DNA from: Trebonia sp963759545
GTDB lineage: Bacteria > Actinomycetota > Actinomycetes > Streptosporangiales > Streptosporangiaceae
Direction of reading: 5' to 3'
Assembly: GCA_963759545.1 (NCBI GenBank)
Contig: CAVXAB010000017.1
Coordinates: 490,040 to 554,039 of the forward strand
DNA length: 64,000 nt
Part shown: positions 1-8,812 of the stretch, piece by piece
Numbering within the stretch: position 1 is the first letter of the stretch
Layout: each line of letters begins with the position of its first letter
Position numbers and translations under genes: made by a program
The notes under the pieces: model-generated
The model's input: only the letters and a program-made list of their open reading frames with translations
What the model was told of the DNA's origin: nothing
Database searches by the model: none

Positions 1-966
1 AAGGGCTACTGCCAGCAGTTCTCCTTCGCCATGGCGGTGCTCGCCCGGCTGCTCGGCATCCCGTCGCGGGTTGCCTACGGGTATACGTCCGGCACCCCGG
101 TCAGCGGGGACACCTGGCTGGTCACCACCCATGACGCGCACGCCTGGCCGGAGCTTTACTTCCAGGGCTACGGCTGGCTGCGGTTCGAGCCGACGCCAAC
201 CGGCGCCAACGGGCAGGGCACCGCGTACGCCCCTGGCTACTCGCTGGCGCCGGTCAACCCGTTGACGACGGGTCAGCCGCAGCCGGCGCAGAACGGCGGG
301 CCTGGCACGGCGCCGGTCGGGAGCACGGGCATTCCGCCCAACCTGAGAAACCTGTTCGCCGAGCATGCGGGCGGCGGCGGCGCGCCGACCACCGCCAAGG
401 CCGACACGGTCAGCCCGTGGGAGATATTCGGTCTGGTCGTGGCCGGCCTGATCGTGGTCGCGGCGATCGCCCCCTGGTGCGCGCGGCGCGTGATCAGGCG
501 ACGGCGCTGGCGCCGGCTCGCGTCATCAAGGGCCCCAGGGGCCACGGCGGCCGACCGCGTGCGGACCAGGGACGTCGCCTGGGCGCACGCGGCATGGGAG
601 GAGCTGAGGGACGACCTCACCGACTACGGCGCCAGTGCCCTGCCGAGCGAGTCACCGCGTGCCGTCGCGGCCAGGGCCGGGACCGGGCTGAGCCTCGCCG
701 ACCCGGCGCGGGCCGCGCTCGGCCGCATCGTCATGGCCGAGGAGCGCGCCAGGTACGCGCCGGCGCCGACCGACGGGTCAGGGCTGCGCGCGGACAGCGC
801 CGCCGTGCGGCGGGCGATCGACGCGTCCGTGCCCCGCGGTGCCCGCTGGCGGGCACGGCTACTGCCCGCCTCCGTGCTCGGACCAGCGCTCGGTGCGATC
901 GCGTCGGCGGCCGACCTGTACCGGAGCTCCCGCGAGCCGAGGCGCGCGCCTCAGTCCCTTGACTGA
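1..966 (+). CDS. Transglutaminase-like membrane protein, C-terminal part (5' end outside window)
   Basis: The reading frame is open at base 1, so the true start lies upstream. The visible part begins inside a transglutaminase-like core: GYCQQF carries the nucleophilic Cys at codon 4, and DAHAW followed by YGWLRFEPTP supplies the His and the usual strand end, with Glu where many relatives have Asp. A Pro/Gly-rich linker follows, then one membrane helix (PWEIFGLVVAGLIVVAAIAP, near bases 415-475) and a basic cytoplasmic tail of about 150 residues rich in Ala and Arg. This order resembles the C-terminal half of TgpA/DUF3488-type actinobacterial membrane proteins, often next to MoxR and DUF58 genes; those neighbours would lie off the window. 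Substrate unknown. Confidence 0.85.
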   Translation, partial: KGYCQQFSFAMAVLARLLGIPSRVAYGYTSGTPVSGDTWLVTTHDAHAWPELYFQGYGWLRFEPTPTGANGQGTAYAPGYSLAPVNPLTTGQPQPAQNGGPGTAPVGSTGIPPNLRNLFAEHAGGGGAPTTAKADTVSPWEIFGLVVAGLIVVAAIAPWCARRVIRRRRWRRLASSRAPGATAADRVRTRDVAWAHAAWEELRDDLTDYGASALPSESPRAVAARAGTGLSLADPARAALGRIVMAEERARYAPAPTDGSGLRADSAAVRRAIDASVPRGARWRARLLPASVLGPALGAIASAADLYRSSREPRRAPQSLD

Positions 967-994
967 GGCGCGGCGGTAATTAACCGGTAATTAA

Positions 995-1015
995 CCAGGG
1001 AGCGAGCCTCCCTGG
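995..1015. terminator. Small hairpin between convergent genes
   Basis: A 7-bp perfect stem (CCAGGGA/TCCCTGG) with a 7-nt loop lies between the convergent transglutaminase-like and DUF3040 genes. It has no clear T-tract. It could serve both genes as a weak terminator. Confidence 0.35.
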
Positions 1016-1037
1016 GCGAGCCGAAGCGCGCCAGGCG

Positions 1038-1448
1038 TTAGCGCTCCCCCTCTTGCCGCCTGCGCCAGCGCTCATCGAGCCGCTCACCAAAGCTGCCGCG
1101 CGGCGGTCTACCGCGACGCGAGCGGCGCGAGCGGCGCTTGCCCGCCGGGCCTCCCTGCGCGGCACCAAGCGCGACGGTGGCCATCTGCCGCCAGCTGTTG
1201 AGCGCCCAGATGCCGCACAGCAGCAGGACGACAAATCCGGCGACCGCCAGGCCGATCACCGCGAGGACGATGCCTGCGGCGATCATGGCCGCGCCAAGGG
1301 CCAACCCAACCAGCGCCTCTGCCACCCGACGCTTGTAATGCACGCGGGGATCGCTGGAGCGCACTAGCCGGGCTAGCCTCCGATCCTCCCTGTAGAGCCC
1401 CTGCTCGATCTGCTCGAGCTGGCGCTGCTCATGCTCAGAGAGCGGCAC
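1038..1448 (-). CDS. DUF3040 domain membrane protein
   Basis: A short protein of about 136 residues starting PLSEHEQRQLEQIEQ, the typical opening of actinobacterial DUF3040 proteins. Two hydrophobic helices follow (VGLALGAAMIAAGIVLAVIG and FVVLLLCGIWALN), then a very basic tail. I chose the GTG at 1448 because GGGAGG lies just upstream and relatives begin at this point; an in-frame ATG at 1460 would add four residues but has no ribosome site. The family has no assigned biochemical role. In many actinomycetes it sits near dinB, as here. Confidence 0.85.
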   Translation of the reverse strand: MPLSEHEQRQLEQIEQGLYREDRRLARLVRSSDPRVHYKRRVAEALVGLALGAAMIAAGIVLAVIGLAVAGFVVLLLCGIWALNSWRQMATVALGAAQGGPAGKRRSRRSRRGRPPRGSFGERLDERWRRRQEGER

Positions 1449-1494
1449 GACGCCTCCCATGGAACCCGGGGGGTGGGGTGACTTTCACCTCACG

Positions 1495-2772
1495 TTAGAC
1501 ACCCGGTTCATTTCCCAGATTACGCGGCAGATCACGCAGGTTGGAAGAGGCCTCAGGTTGACTGTCTTGAGAAGCCTGCTGAGCAGGATCTTGAGAAGTT
1601 CCAAAGAGTGCCGCCGGCCGCACCGCGTCGGTCCCGAACCGCCTGGCGATCCGGTCCACGGCCTGCTCCGCTTCCCGCCAGCCCGCGGCGCGATCGCCGA
1701 ACGCCAGCTGCCTCGCGGCGCCCGTGGCCGGGCGCAGCCCGGCGGCGCGGACGCCGACCAGCCGCAGCCGTGCCCTGTCATCGAGTCCTGAGCCCTCGTA
1801 GAGCGCGCACGCGGCCGTGTAGATCTCCCTGGCCACGTCGGTCGGCTCACCGAGGGTCCTCGATCGCGTGATGGTCTTGAAGCTGGCGAGCCTGAGCTTC
1901 ACGGTCACCGTCCGCGCGACGCACCCGGCGGCGCGCAGCGCCTGCGCGGTCCTGCCGGACAGCCGCAGTAGCTCCTTCTTGATGACTTCCGGGTCATCGA
2001 CGTCCGCGGGGAAGGTCTCCTCGGCGCCGACGCTCTTCTCCTCCCGCCCCGGGGTGACCTGCCGCTCATCCCTGCCCCAGGCCAGCGCGTGCAGGTGCGC
2101 TCCCGCGACGCCAAGCTCGCGCCGCAGCGTGGCCTCGGGGACGTGCGCGATATCGCCCACCGTCCGCAGGCCGAGCCTGGCCAGGACCTCCTCGGCCCGG
2201 TCGCCGACGCCCCACAGCGCGCTCACCGGGAGCGGGTGCAGGAAGTCGAGCAGCCCGTCTTGCCTGACCACCAGGAGGCCGTCCGGCTTGCAGCGCGCCG
2301 AGGCGATCTTGGCGACGAACTTGACCGGCGCCACCCCGACCGAGCAGGTGATGGACTGCTGCTCGCGGACCTGCCGCCTGATCAGCTCCGCGATGGCCGT
2401 TGGCGAGCCGAGCCTGCGCTGTGCGCCGGACACGTCGAGGAACGCCTCGTCGAGTGAGAGCGGCTCCACTTCCGGGGTGACGGCGCGGAAGACGGCCATG
2501 ACCTCCTTGGACACCGCGGCGTACAGCCGGTGCCGTGGCGGGAGGAAGACCGCCTGCGGGCACATCCGCCGCGCCCGGCCCACGGGCATGGCGCTCCTGA
2601 CGCCGAAGGCCCGCGCCTCGTAGGTCGCCGACAGCACCACGCCGCGCGTGCCGAGGCCGCCGACCACGACGGGCTTGCCCCGCAGGCCTGGCTGGTCACG
2701 GAGCTCCACGCTCGCATAGAAGGCGTCCATGTCCACGTGCAGGATGTGACACCCGGTGTCGTCAGCGGACAA
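1495..2772 (-). CDS. dinB: DNA polymerase IV (Y-family, DinB)
   Basis: Error-prone translesion polymerase of about 425 residues. The N-terminal catalytic motif HVDMDAFYASVE and the SLDEAFLDVSG motif supply the metal-binding acidic residues; the little-finger domain follows, and the last 40 or so residues are low in conservation. The reading frame starts with TTG at 2772, three bases after the stop of the upstream methyltransferase gene, so the two are probably cotranscribed and coupled. A GTG/ATG pair inside HVDM is too late to be the start because it would remove the first strand of the fold. Confidence 0.93.
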   Translation of the reverse strand: MSADDTGCHILHVDMDAFYASVELRDQPGLRGKPVVVGGLGTRGVVLSATYEARAFGVRSAMPVGRARRMCPQAVFLPPRHRLYAAVSKEVMAVFRAVTPEVEPLSLDEAFLDVSGAQRRLGSPTAIAELIRRQVREQQSITCSVGVAPVKFVAKIASARCKPDGLLVVRQDGLLDFLHPLPVSALWGVGDRAEEVLARLGLRTVGDIAHVPEATLRRELGVAGAHLHALAWGRDERQVTPGREEKSVGAEETFPADVDDPEVIKKELLRLSGRTAQALRAAGCVARTVTVKLRLASFKTITRSRTLGEPTDVAREIYTAACALYEGSGLDDRARLRLVGVRAAGLRPATGAARQLAFGDRAAGWREAEQAVDRIARRFGTDAVRPAALFGTSQDPAQQASQDSQPEASSNLRDLPRNLGNEPGV

Positions 2773-2775
2773 GGC

Positions 2776-3651
2776 TCACCGGTAGGCGAGCACGTGCAGC
2801 CGGGCGGCGATGTCCCGCAGCGGCGGACAGGTGGCCGCGGCGTCCTCAAGCTCCCGCAGCGCCTCGACGGCCGCCAGGTCCGCACCCGCGCCTGGCAGCA
2901 GGCTGGAGAAGATCCGGATGCCGTGCGCTTCGCCGACCCGCAGTCCGGCGCGTTCGATCAGCGCGGTCAGCTCGGGCAGGGTGAACCGTCGCGCCACCGA
3001 CGGCGCCCGGCCCGCGCTAGACGGCACCGTGCCTGACGACCCGGGGCCTGCCGTCGCGGTACCTGAGGACACGGGGCCCGGCAGCATGGCCAGCGCCTCG
3101 GCGTACTTCCCCGCGAGCGCCCGCTGCAGCACCGCCGCGATGGTGTTGGCGGCCAGCACGCTGACCGTGCCGCCCGGCCGCAGCACGCGGGCCATCGCCG
3201 CGAGCGCGGCGTCCGGTGAGTCCACGTACTCAAGCACGTTGTGGCAGATCACCAGGTCCGCGCCATTTCGATCGGCACTGGCGCCGTCGGTACCTGGCTC
3301 GCCGACCAGCGCCGGCAGGTCGATGGCCTCACCCTGCACCTCGGTGAGCGTGACGCCCGTCTCCGCGGCCCGCCAGCGCGCGGCGGCGAGGGCATCGGGG
3401 CTCGGGTCCACCACGGTCACCCGGTGGCCGCGGCTGGCAATGCTGACCGCGAACCCGCCGGTCCCGGCGCCCACGTCGACGATGTCAAGGGCGGTCCTGC
3501 CCGACTGCGCGACCCGCGCCGCGATGACGTCCGCCAGGACGTCCCAGACCAGCGACGATCGCGACCCGTCGCGCTTACGCCCAGTGTCCGTAAGTCCAGC
3601 GTCAGGACCACGCATGCCTGGCACGGCTCTCGCGGGAACCTCTGCGGTCAC
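2776..3651 (-). CDS. Class I SAM-dependent methyltransferase
   Basis: A Rossmann-type methyltransferase of 291 residues: motif I is VDVGAGTGGFAVSIA, motif post-I is VTVVDPSPDALAAAR, and ICHNVLEYVDSPDAALA matches the motif IV region. The C-terminal part (FTLPELTALIERAGLRVGEA) resembles UbiE/Smt-like enzymes that methylate small molecules. I chose GTG 3651 because AAGGGAG stands nine bases upstream; ATG 3615 is an alternative that removes 12 residues. It lies directly upstream of dinB (three-base gap), so it may share the same control. The substrate cannot be told. Confidence 0.85.
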   Translation of the reverse strand: MTAEVPARAVPGMRGPDAGLTDTGRKRDGSRSSLVWDVLADVIAARVAQSGRTALDIVDVGAGTGGFAVSIASRGHRVTVVDPSPDALAAARWRAAETGVTLTEVQGEAIDLPALVGEPGTDGASADRNGADLVICHNVLEYVDSPDAALAAMARVLRPGGTVSVLAANTIAAVLQRALAGKYAEALAMLPGPVSSGTATAGPGSSGTVPSSAGRAPSVARRFTLPELTALIERAGLRVGEAHGIRIFSSLLPGAGADLAAVEALRELEDAAATCPPLRDIAARLHVLAYR

Positions 3652-3668
3652 TCTTAACCACTCCCTTG

Positions 3669-3734
3669 TGAACCTTGTTCTCTGTGACGGTGCCAACCTG
3701 GAGAAACCTTGGAGGACAAAAAGAACAAGGTTCA
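3669..3734. promoter_or_regulatory. Paired GAAC-N3-GTTC dyads upstream of the methyltransferase-dinB pair
   Basis: TGAACCTTGTTCT (3669-3681) and AGAACAAGGTTCA (3722-3734) form a perfect 13-bp inverted repeat with a 40-bp spacer. Each arm is itself a small dyad, GAAC-N3-GTTC. The pair sits 18 bp upstream of the GTG start of the methyltransferase. It could be an operator with two binding sites, or a cruciform. The canonical actinobacterial LexA box has four bases between GAAC and GTTC, so this is not a standard SOS box. Confidence 0.5.
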
Positions 3735-3995
3735 AGCTTGACGGCGCAGTCTCACTGTAGTGGTGGCAGCCGGGGCATGGCGAAGCTGTGCTCGCGCCGG
3801 GAAGCAAGCCTTAGCTACCTTACGTATTTGTTACATTACCAATTGTTGATTGGGCGGGTGAACCAGGGACTTCCAGGTCCCGTTCTTATGATCGTGGAGA
3901 CCTCTTCAGGCAGATTCGCCAAGCGGGCGAAAGCGACACGCCACCGTAAGCGAATGACGCCACGCGAAGCATCCGCGCCACGTATGCTCAACCGC

Positions 3996-4634
3996 ATGCC
4001 AGCCGCCACCGAGCACCTCGAGCTCCCCCACCCACGGCGCCTGCTCTGCACGTCGGCGTGGAGCATGGCAGAGTCCGTCGGGCTGCCGTTCGGCACTTAC
4101 GTCGTGATAACCGACCTGGTCAGCCCGGACGCGGGGCTGCTGGCGGGCACGGCGGTGGTATGGCTGCTGATCGCCCTGCGCAAGGTCCTCACCGGCTCGG
4201 TTACCTCGCTGCTGACGATCTCCGCGCTGGTGCTCACCGTGCAGACCGCGGTCGCGGTCAGCACGGGCTTCCTCTGGATGTTCCAGCTTCAGTTCCCACT
4301 CGGGAACCTGGCGATGTGCGTGATGTTCGCGCGCACCGCGCCGACCCGCAAGCCGCTGGTCGCGCAGCTCGCCGCGGAAGTGGTGGCGATCAAGCAGCCG
4401 CACCCCGGGCTGCACCGCTTCTTCCAGGGCGCGACCTGGCTCTGGGCGGGCCTGTTCCTGCTGCTCACGCTCGGCATGGCGGTCATGATGGTGACCGAGC
4501 CGTTCAAGCTCTTCATGCTGCTGTCGACGCTGGTGACGGTCGCGCTGACGGTGGTCGGCGCCGGGATCTGCGCCCTTTGGTTCTTCGCCGTGATCCGCCG
4601 CCTCGGCCTGCGCCTGCGCTTCAGCGCCGCCTAG
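3996..4634 (+). CDS. Integral membrane protein of unknown function
   Basis: A protein of 212 residues with about five hydrophobic segments: FGTYVVITDLV, GTAVVWLLIALRKVL, SLLTISALVLTVQTAVAV, FLWMFQLQFPLGNLAMCVMF and two C-terminal helices starting AGLFLLLTLGMAVMMV and LLSTLVTVALTVVGAGI. No family was recognised with confidence. I chose ATG 3996 because the sequence becomes protein-like there, while the upstream in-frame stretch is AT-rich non-coding DNA. It is divergent from the methyltransferase-dinB pair and convergent with nusB. Confidence 0.65.
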   Translation: MPAATEHLELPHPRRLLCTSAWSMAESVGLPFGTYVVITDLVSPDAGLLAGTAVVWLLIALRKVLTGSVTSLLTISALVLTVQTAVAVSTGFLWMFQLQFPLGNLAMCVMFARTAPTRKPLVAQLAAEVVAIKQPHPGLHRFFQGATWLWAGLFLLLTLGMAVMMVTEPFKLFMLLSTLVTVALTVVGAGICALWFFAVIRRLGLRLRFSAA

Positions 4635-4646
4635 GTCCCTAGCAGC

Positions 4647-4689
4647 GCAAAGGCCGCCCGACATTTCGGAAATGTCGGGCGGCCTTTGC
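4647..4689. terminator. Strong bidirectional hairpin between the membrane protein gene and nusB
   Basis: A perfect 20-bp stem with a 3-nt loop (CGG at 4667-4669), lying 12 bp past the membrane protein stop and about 36 bp past the nusB stop on the other strand. The stem starts with GCAAAGGCC and ends in GGCCTTTGC, giving short T-runs in both directions. This is the clearest terminator in the window. Confidence 0.85.
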
Positions 4690-4725
4690 TTGTGCTGGGC
4701 TCCGGTCGAGCAGCGGCTACCCGCG

Positions 4726-5259
4726 CTACGGGTGCGGGTGCGGCTCCCGGGTCCTGGCCGGCTGCTCGTCGTCGTCCGCGTACGGGTCGCGTCGTCTTCG
4801 TCGTCGTCCGCCCTCGTCCTCTTCGCCGGCGAAGGCGGAGGCCTCCGGGTCGAGGGAGAGGGTGGGCTTCTCCGCCTTGATGCGCGCGAGGACGCCGTTC
4901 ACGAACGACGCCGAGTTGTCCGTGGACAGGTCCTGCGCCAAGGCGACCGCCTCGCTGATCGCCACGCCGTCCGGCACGCCGTCGGCCCACAGCAGCTCGT
5001 AGACGCCGATCCTGAGGATGTTCCTGTCGACGGCGGGCATCCGCTCCAGTGTCCAGTCGACCAGGTTCCAGGAGATCAGCTCGTCGATGCGCTCGCTGTG
5101 CGTCGCCACGCCGCGGACGAGCTCGGCCGCGTACGGCTGGACCGGCACGTCACCAACCGACTGGCGCTCGCTCAGCAGCTGGAGCGTGGGCAGGCCGCGC
5201 AGCTCGGCCTCGAAGAGGATGTCGAGCGCCCGCTTGCGTGCCTTGCTGCGAGCGGCCAC
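4726..5259 (-). CDS. nusB: Transcription antitermination factor NusB
   Basis: NusB binds boxA RNA with S10 and promotes antitermination of rRNA operons. The protein (177 residues) starts VAARSKARKRALDILFEAE and carries the family sequences WNLVDWTLERMPAVDRNILRIG and VAISEAVALAQDLSTDNSASFVNGVL in shorter matching pieces. The C-terminal 35 residues form a mixed Asp/Glu and Arg tail ending EPHPHP, longer than in E. coli NusB. The GTG start shares one base with the TAG stop of efp (TAGTG), so translation is coupled. It is the last gene of pepQ-efp-nusB. Confidence 0.93.
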   Translation of the reverse strand: MAARSKARKRALDILFEAELRGLPTLQLLSERQSVGDVPVQPYAAELVRGVATHSERIDELISWNLVDWTLERMPAVDRNILRIGVYELLWADGVPDGVAISEAVALAQDLSTDNSASFVNGVLARIKAEKPTLSLDPEASAFAGEEDEGGRRRRRRDPYADDDEQPARTREPHPHP

Positions 5260-5816
5260 TAGGCGCGGCCGAGGTAAGCGCCGGAACGGGTGTCGACCTT
5301 GACCTTCTCGCCGGTGGTGATGAACAGCGGTACCTGGATCGTCGCGCCGGTCTCCAGCGTCGCCGGCTTGGTGCCGCCGGTCGAGCGGTCGCCCTGCAGG
5401 CCCGGGTCCGTCTGCGCGATGACCAGCTCGACCGCGGCAGGCATGTCCACGTACAGCGGCGTGCCATCGTTGAACGCGATCGTCACCGTCTGCTCCTCGA
5501 GCAGGTAGTTCGCCGCGTCGCCGACCACCGCCGCGGGGATGCGCGGCTGGTCGTAGTCGGACAGGTCCATGAACACGAAGTCCTCGCCCTCGCGGTACAG
5601 GTACTGCATGTCGCGCTTGTCGACGTTGGCGACGTCCACCTTGATGCCGGCGTTGAACGTCTTGTCGACGACCTTCCCCGACAGCACGTTCTTCAGCTTG
5701 GTGCGCACGAACGCCGGCCCCTTGCCGGGCTTCACGTGCTGGAACTCCACGACATTCCACAGCTGCCCCTCAAGGTTCAGCGTCATGCCGTTCTTCAGGT
5801 CATTGGTGCTTGCCAC
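5259..5816 (-). CDS. efp: Elongation factor P
   Basis: EF-P relieves ribosome stalling at consecutive prolines. At 185 residues it is full length, with the KOW-like N-terminal domain (MASTNDLKNGMTLNLEG), the loop HVKPGKGPAF holding the tip lysine, and the two OB domains ending RSGAYLGRA. The loop is of the actinobacterial PGKGPAF type. This is relevant locally, because a sigma factor at 34.9 kb contains 15 prolines in a row. It follows pepQ by 13 bp and overlaps nusB by one base. Confidence 0.97.
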   Translation of the reverse strand: MASTNDLKNGMTLNLEGQLWNVVEFQHVKPGKGPAFVRTKLKNVLSGKVVDKTFNAGIKVDVANVDKRDMQYLYREGEDFVFMDLSDYDQPRIPAAVVGDAANYLLEEQTVTIAFNDGTPLYVDMPAAVELVIAQTDPGLQGDRSTGGTKPATLETGATIQVPLFITTGEKVKVDTRSGAYLGRA

Positions 5817-5829
5817 GCGTCGTCTCCAA

Positions 5830-6915
5830 TTACAGGACCAGCAGTTCCCTGGTGGTAGAAGTCAGGAATCGGGCTCGGTCGCCCGCCGTCACGACCAGCA
5901 CGTCCTCGATACGGACGCCGCCCATTCCTGGCAGGTAGACGCCAGGCTCGACGGTGACAGGAACCCGGTCCGTCAGTTTACCCGTTCTCCCGTACCCCAG
6001 CATCGGCGCCTCGTGGATCTCCAGGCCCACGCCGTGCCCGAGACCGTGCTGGAAGTGCGCGGCGTGCCCCGCGGCCTCGATCACGTCGCGGGCCGCGGCG
6101 TCCACCGCGCCCGCCTCCACGCCGTCCTCAAGTACCGCGACGCCGACCTCCTGGGCGAGGGCCACCAGGTCGTAGATGTCCCGCTGCCAGTCGGCGACGG
6201 AGCCGATCGCCACCGTCCTTGTCATGTCCGCGTGGTAGCCCTCGTGCAGCGCGCCGAAGTCCATCGTCACCAGGTCACCGCGCTCAAGTTCCCTGCCGGT
6301 CGGCGCGTGATGCGGGATGGCGCCGTTCGGCCCTGACGCCACGATGGTGTCAAACGCGGGGCGTTCGGCGCCGAGCAGTGCCATCGTGTGGTCGAGGAGA
6401 GTAGCCACCATTCGTTCGGACATTCCCTGGCGGATCTGCGGCAGGACCTCGGCCAGGGCCGCGTCGCTCAGCCGGCAGGCGACCTCGATTTTCTCCAGTT
6501 CTTCCGCGTCTTTGACCAGGCGGAGAGTCTCGATCTTTCTGCCGAACGGGAGCGTGGCTACGCCCTCCGCCTTCGCCACGAGCTCGCCGTGCCGCTCGAC
6601 GGTCATCTCGTGTGCCTCGAACGCCAGCCGCCCGATCCCGCGGCGGGACGCCTCCGTCGCGAGCTTCGCCTCGATGAACCTTTCCTCGACGAGGTCGAGG
6701 TCGTGGGCGTCGCGGCGGGCCGCGCCCGTGTAGCGGGAGTCGGTGGCAAGGAGCGCGCCGTCGCCTTCCGCGGGGAGCAGCAGGGCGGCGTTGGAGCTGG
6801 CCAGGCCGGTGAGGTACCTGACGTTCTGCCTGGCGGTGATGAGGGCGGCGTCCGCACCTGACTCGCGGATGAGCTCCTGGGCGCGGGCCCGGCGGGCGGC
6901 GTGGATTTCCGGCAT
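5830..6915 (-). CDS. pepQ: Xaa-Pro aminopeptidase/dipeptidase (M24 family)
   Basis: A dinuclear metallopeptidase that cleaves N-terminal residues before proline. It has the creatinase-like N-terminal domain and the pita-bread catalytic domain. Metal ligands are visible: two Asp in MDFGALHEGYHADMTRT, His in HGVGLEIHE, Glu in VTVEPGVY and Glu in VRIEDVLV. I chose ATG 6915 (MPEIHAARR), giving 361 residues; an upstream in-frame ATG would add 20 atypical residues. It is first in pepQ-efp-nusB. In Mycobacterium this trio follows aroC-aroK-aroB-aroQ directly; here about 6 kb separates the two groups. Confidence 0.92.
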   Translation of the reverse strand: MPEIHAARRARAQELIRESGADAALITARQNVRYLTGLASSNAALLLPAEGDGALLATDSRYTGAARRDAHDLDLVEERFIEAKLATEASRRGIGRLAFEAHEMTVERHGELVAKAEGVATLPFGRKIETLRLVKDAEELEKIEVACRLSDAALAEVLPQIRQGMSERMVATLLDHTMALLGAERPAFDTIVASGPNGAIPHHAPTGRELERGDLVTMDFGALHEGYHADMTRTVAIGSVADWQRDIYDLVALAQEVGVAVLEDGVEAGAVDAAARDVIEAAGHAAHFQHGLGHGVGLEIHEAPMLGYGRTGKLTDRVPVTVEPGVYLPGMGGVRIEDVLVVTAGDRARFLTSTTRELLVL

Positions 6916-6986
6916 GCCCCGACTGTAGCCCCGTGGGACGGGGCCATCGAGGTATACGATGTCCTGCTGAGCCAAGAGAGGCGGAT

Positions 6987-7790
6987 ATGCCGGAACTGCC
7001 CCCTGAGATCGACACGTCGCGGCCGCACTCCGCCCGCGTGTACGACTACATGATCGGCGGGAAGAACAACTTCGCCGCCGACCGCGAGACCGCCGCGCAG
7101 GTGCTGAAGCACTCGCCCAACGCGCATACCGCGGCCCGCGAGAACAGGGCGTTCCTCGGCCGCGCCGTGCGGTTCCTGACCGCCGAGGCCGGCATACGGC
7201 AATTCCTCGACATCGGCACCGGCCTGCCCACGACGAACAGCGTGCACGAGGTGGCCCAGTCGGTCGACCCGGCCTGCCGTGTCGTCTACTGCGACAACGA
7301 CCCCTTGGTCCTCGCCCACGCGCGCGCCCTGCTCACCTCCTCCCGCGAGGGCCGGACGGCGTACATCCAGTCCGACGCGCGTGATCCCGAGGCGATCCTG
7401 GCTAACCAGGACGTCCGCGACGTGCTGGACTTCGACAAGCCGATCGCGCTCATGCTCGTGGCGCTCCTGCACGGGATCGCGGACGAGGACAAGCCCGCGG
7501 AGATCGTCGCGACCCTGGTCGACGCGCTGCCGTCCGGGTCGTACCTGGTCGCGTCGCACCTCACCATGGAGCACGACAGCGACCCGGGCGCGAGCCAGCG
7601 GGTGCTGCAGGGCGCCGGGATCGCCATGCAGAAGCGGGCTTCCGACGATTTCGCCAGGCTGGCGTTCGCCGGCCTTGAGCTGGTGCCACCCGGCGTGGTC
7701 CTCGTCTCCGAGTGGCGGCGGGCCGCGTCGGGCCCGCACCCGTCGCCTGCCGAGGTCAACTGCTACGGCGGTGTCGCCCGCAAGCCCTGA
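6987..7790 (+). CDS. SAM-dependent methyltransferase, DUF574/Methyltransf_19 type (copy 1 of 3)
   Basis: A protein of 267 residues beginning MPELPPEIDTSRPHSARVYD, with the family signature YMIGGKNNFAADRE and SAM-binding motif I FLDIGTGLPT. It ends in NCYGGVARKP, as does copy 2. The ATG at 6987 is preceded by AAGAGAGGCGG, which also precedes copy 2, so the ribosome site was duplicated with the gene. The family is expanded in filamentous actinomycetes and its substrates are mostly unknown. It is divergent from pepQ with 71 bp between starts. Confidence 0.88.
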   Translation: MPELPPEIDTSRPHSARVYDYMIGGKNNFAADRETAAQVLKHSPNAHTAARENRAFLGRAVRFLTAEAGIRQFLDIGTGLPTTNSVHEVAQSVDPACRVVYCDNDPLVLAHARALLTSSREGRTAYIQSDARDPEAILANQDVRDVLDFDKPIALMLVALLHGIADEDKPAEIVATLVDALPSGSYLVASHLTMEHDSDPGASQRVLQGAGIAMQKRASDDFARLAFAGLELVPPGVVLVSEWRRAASGPHPSPAEVNCYGGVARKP

Positions 7791-7813
7791 TGCCCGGGAC
7801 GAGAGAGGCGGAC

Positions 7814-8620
7814 ATGTCGGAACTACCACCGGAAATCGACACATCAAGGCCGCACCCGGCCCGCATCTACGATTACGGTCTCGGCGGGAAGAACCACTTC
7901 GCGGCTGACCGGGAGGTGGCGGACAAGGTCATCGAGAGCTGGCCGGCCGTCCGCACCGCGGGGCGGGAGAACCGGGCGTTCCTCGGCCGCGCGGTCAGGT
8001 ACCTGGCCGCCGGGGAGGGCGTACGCCAGTTCCTCGACATCGGCACCGGGCTGCCGACCACCAGCAACGTGCACGAGGTCGCGCAGGAGGTCGCGCCGTC
8101 GTCCCGCGTGGTCTACGCGGACAACGACCCGCTGGTACTCGCGCACGCCCAGGCGCTGCTTACCTCGGCGCCTGCCGGGCGGACCGCGTACATCCAGGCT
8201 GACCTGCGCGCCCCTGAGGAGATCCTGGCGTCCCCCGTCGTGCGCGACGTACTGGACTTCAGCCAGCCGATCGCGCTGATGCTCGTGGCGGTCCTGCACT
8301 TCGTCCAGGACGAGGACAAGCCCGCGGAGATCATCGAGGTGCTGCTCGACGCATTGCCGCCTGGCAGCTACCTCGTCGCCTCGCACGTCACCGGGGAGCA
8401 CGACCCGACTGGGCCCGCCGCAGGGCAGCGGGCCTACCGGGAGTCGCGGATGCGGGCGCAATTGCGCGACTCCGACGTGTTCGCCCGGCTGGCGTTCTCC
8501 GGTCTCGAACTGGTGCCGCCCGGCGTGGTGCTGGTGTCCGAGTGGCGCCCGGAGGGCGACGGGCCGCGCCCGACGCCGGCCGAGGTCAACTGCTACGGCG
8601 GGGTCGCCCGCAAGCCGTGA
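7814..8620 (+). CDS. SAM-dependent methyltransferase, DUF574/Methyltransf_19 type (copy 2 of 3)
   Basis: A protein of 268 residues, closely similar to copy 1 over its whole length: MSELPPEIDTSRPHPAR at the start, GLGGKNHFAADRE, FLDIGTGLPTTSNVHEVA, and NCYGGVARKP at the end. It starts 23 bp after copy 1 stops and reuses the GAGAGAGGCGG ribosome site, so the two are one transcription unit created by tandem duplication. There is no frameshift and motif I is intact, so both copies look active. Confidence 0.88.
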   Translation: MSELPPEIDTSRPHPARIYDYGLGGKNHFAADREVADKVIESWPAVRTAGRENRAFLGRAVRYLAAGEGVRQFLDIGTGLPTTSNVHEVAQEVAPSSRVVYADNDPLVLAHAQALLTSAPAGRTAYIQADLRAPEEILASPVVRDVLDFSQPIALMLVAVLHFVQDEDKPAEIIEVLLDALPPGSYLVASHVTGEHDPTGPAAGQRAYRESRMRAQLRDSDVFARLAFSGLELVPPGVVLVSEWRPEGDGPRPTPAEVNCYGGVARKP

Positions 8621-8812
8621 CGGTGTTCTCGCGCCGCCGGCGGCATTCTCGCGCCGCAGGGAAGCCGGTTAGCCGCGGGGAAGCTGGTTAATAGTGGCGG
8701 GACGCACTATCGGGCTCCACAATATTAACGGTTTTTAACGGACACTGGCGGAGATGGCCGGCTTAGACTGGTGGCCGGATTTGCAATGGGGGACATAGCC
8801 GGGAGGTGGAGC

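Noticed and set aside
3669..3734. LexA (SOS) box before dinB
   Set aside because: GAAC and GTTC are three bases apart, not four as in the actinobacterial SOS box; kept only as an unknown dyad.
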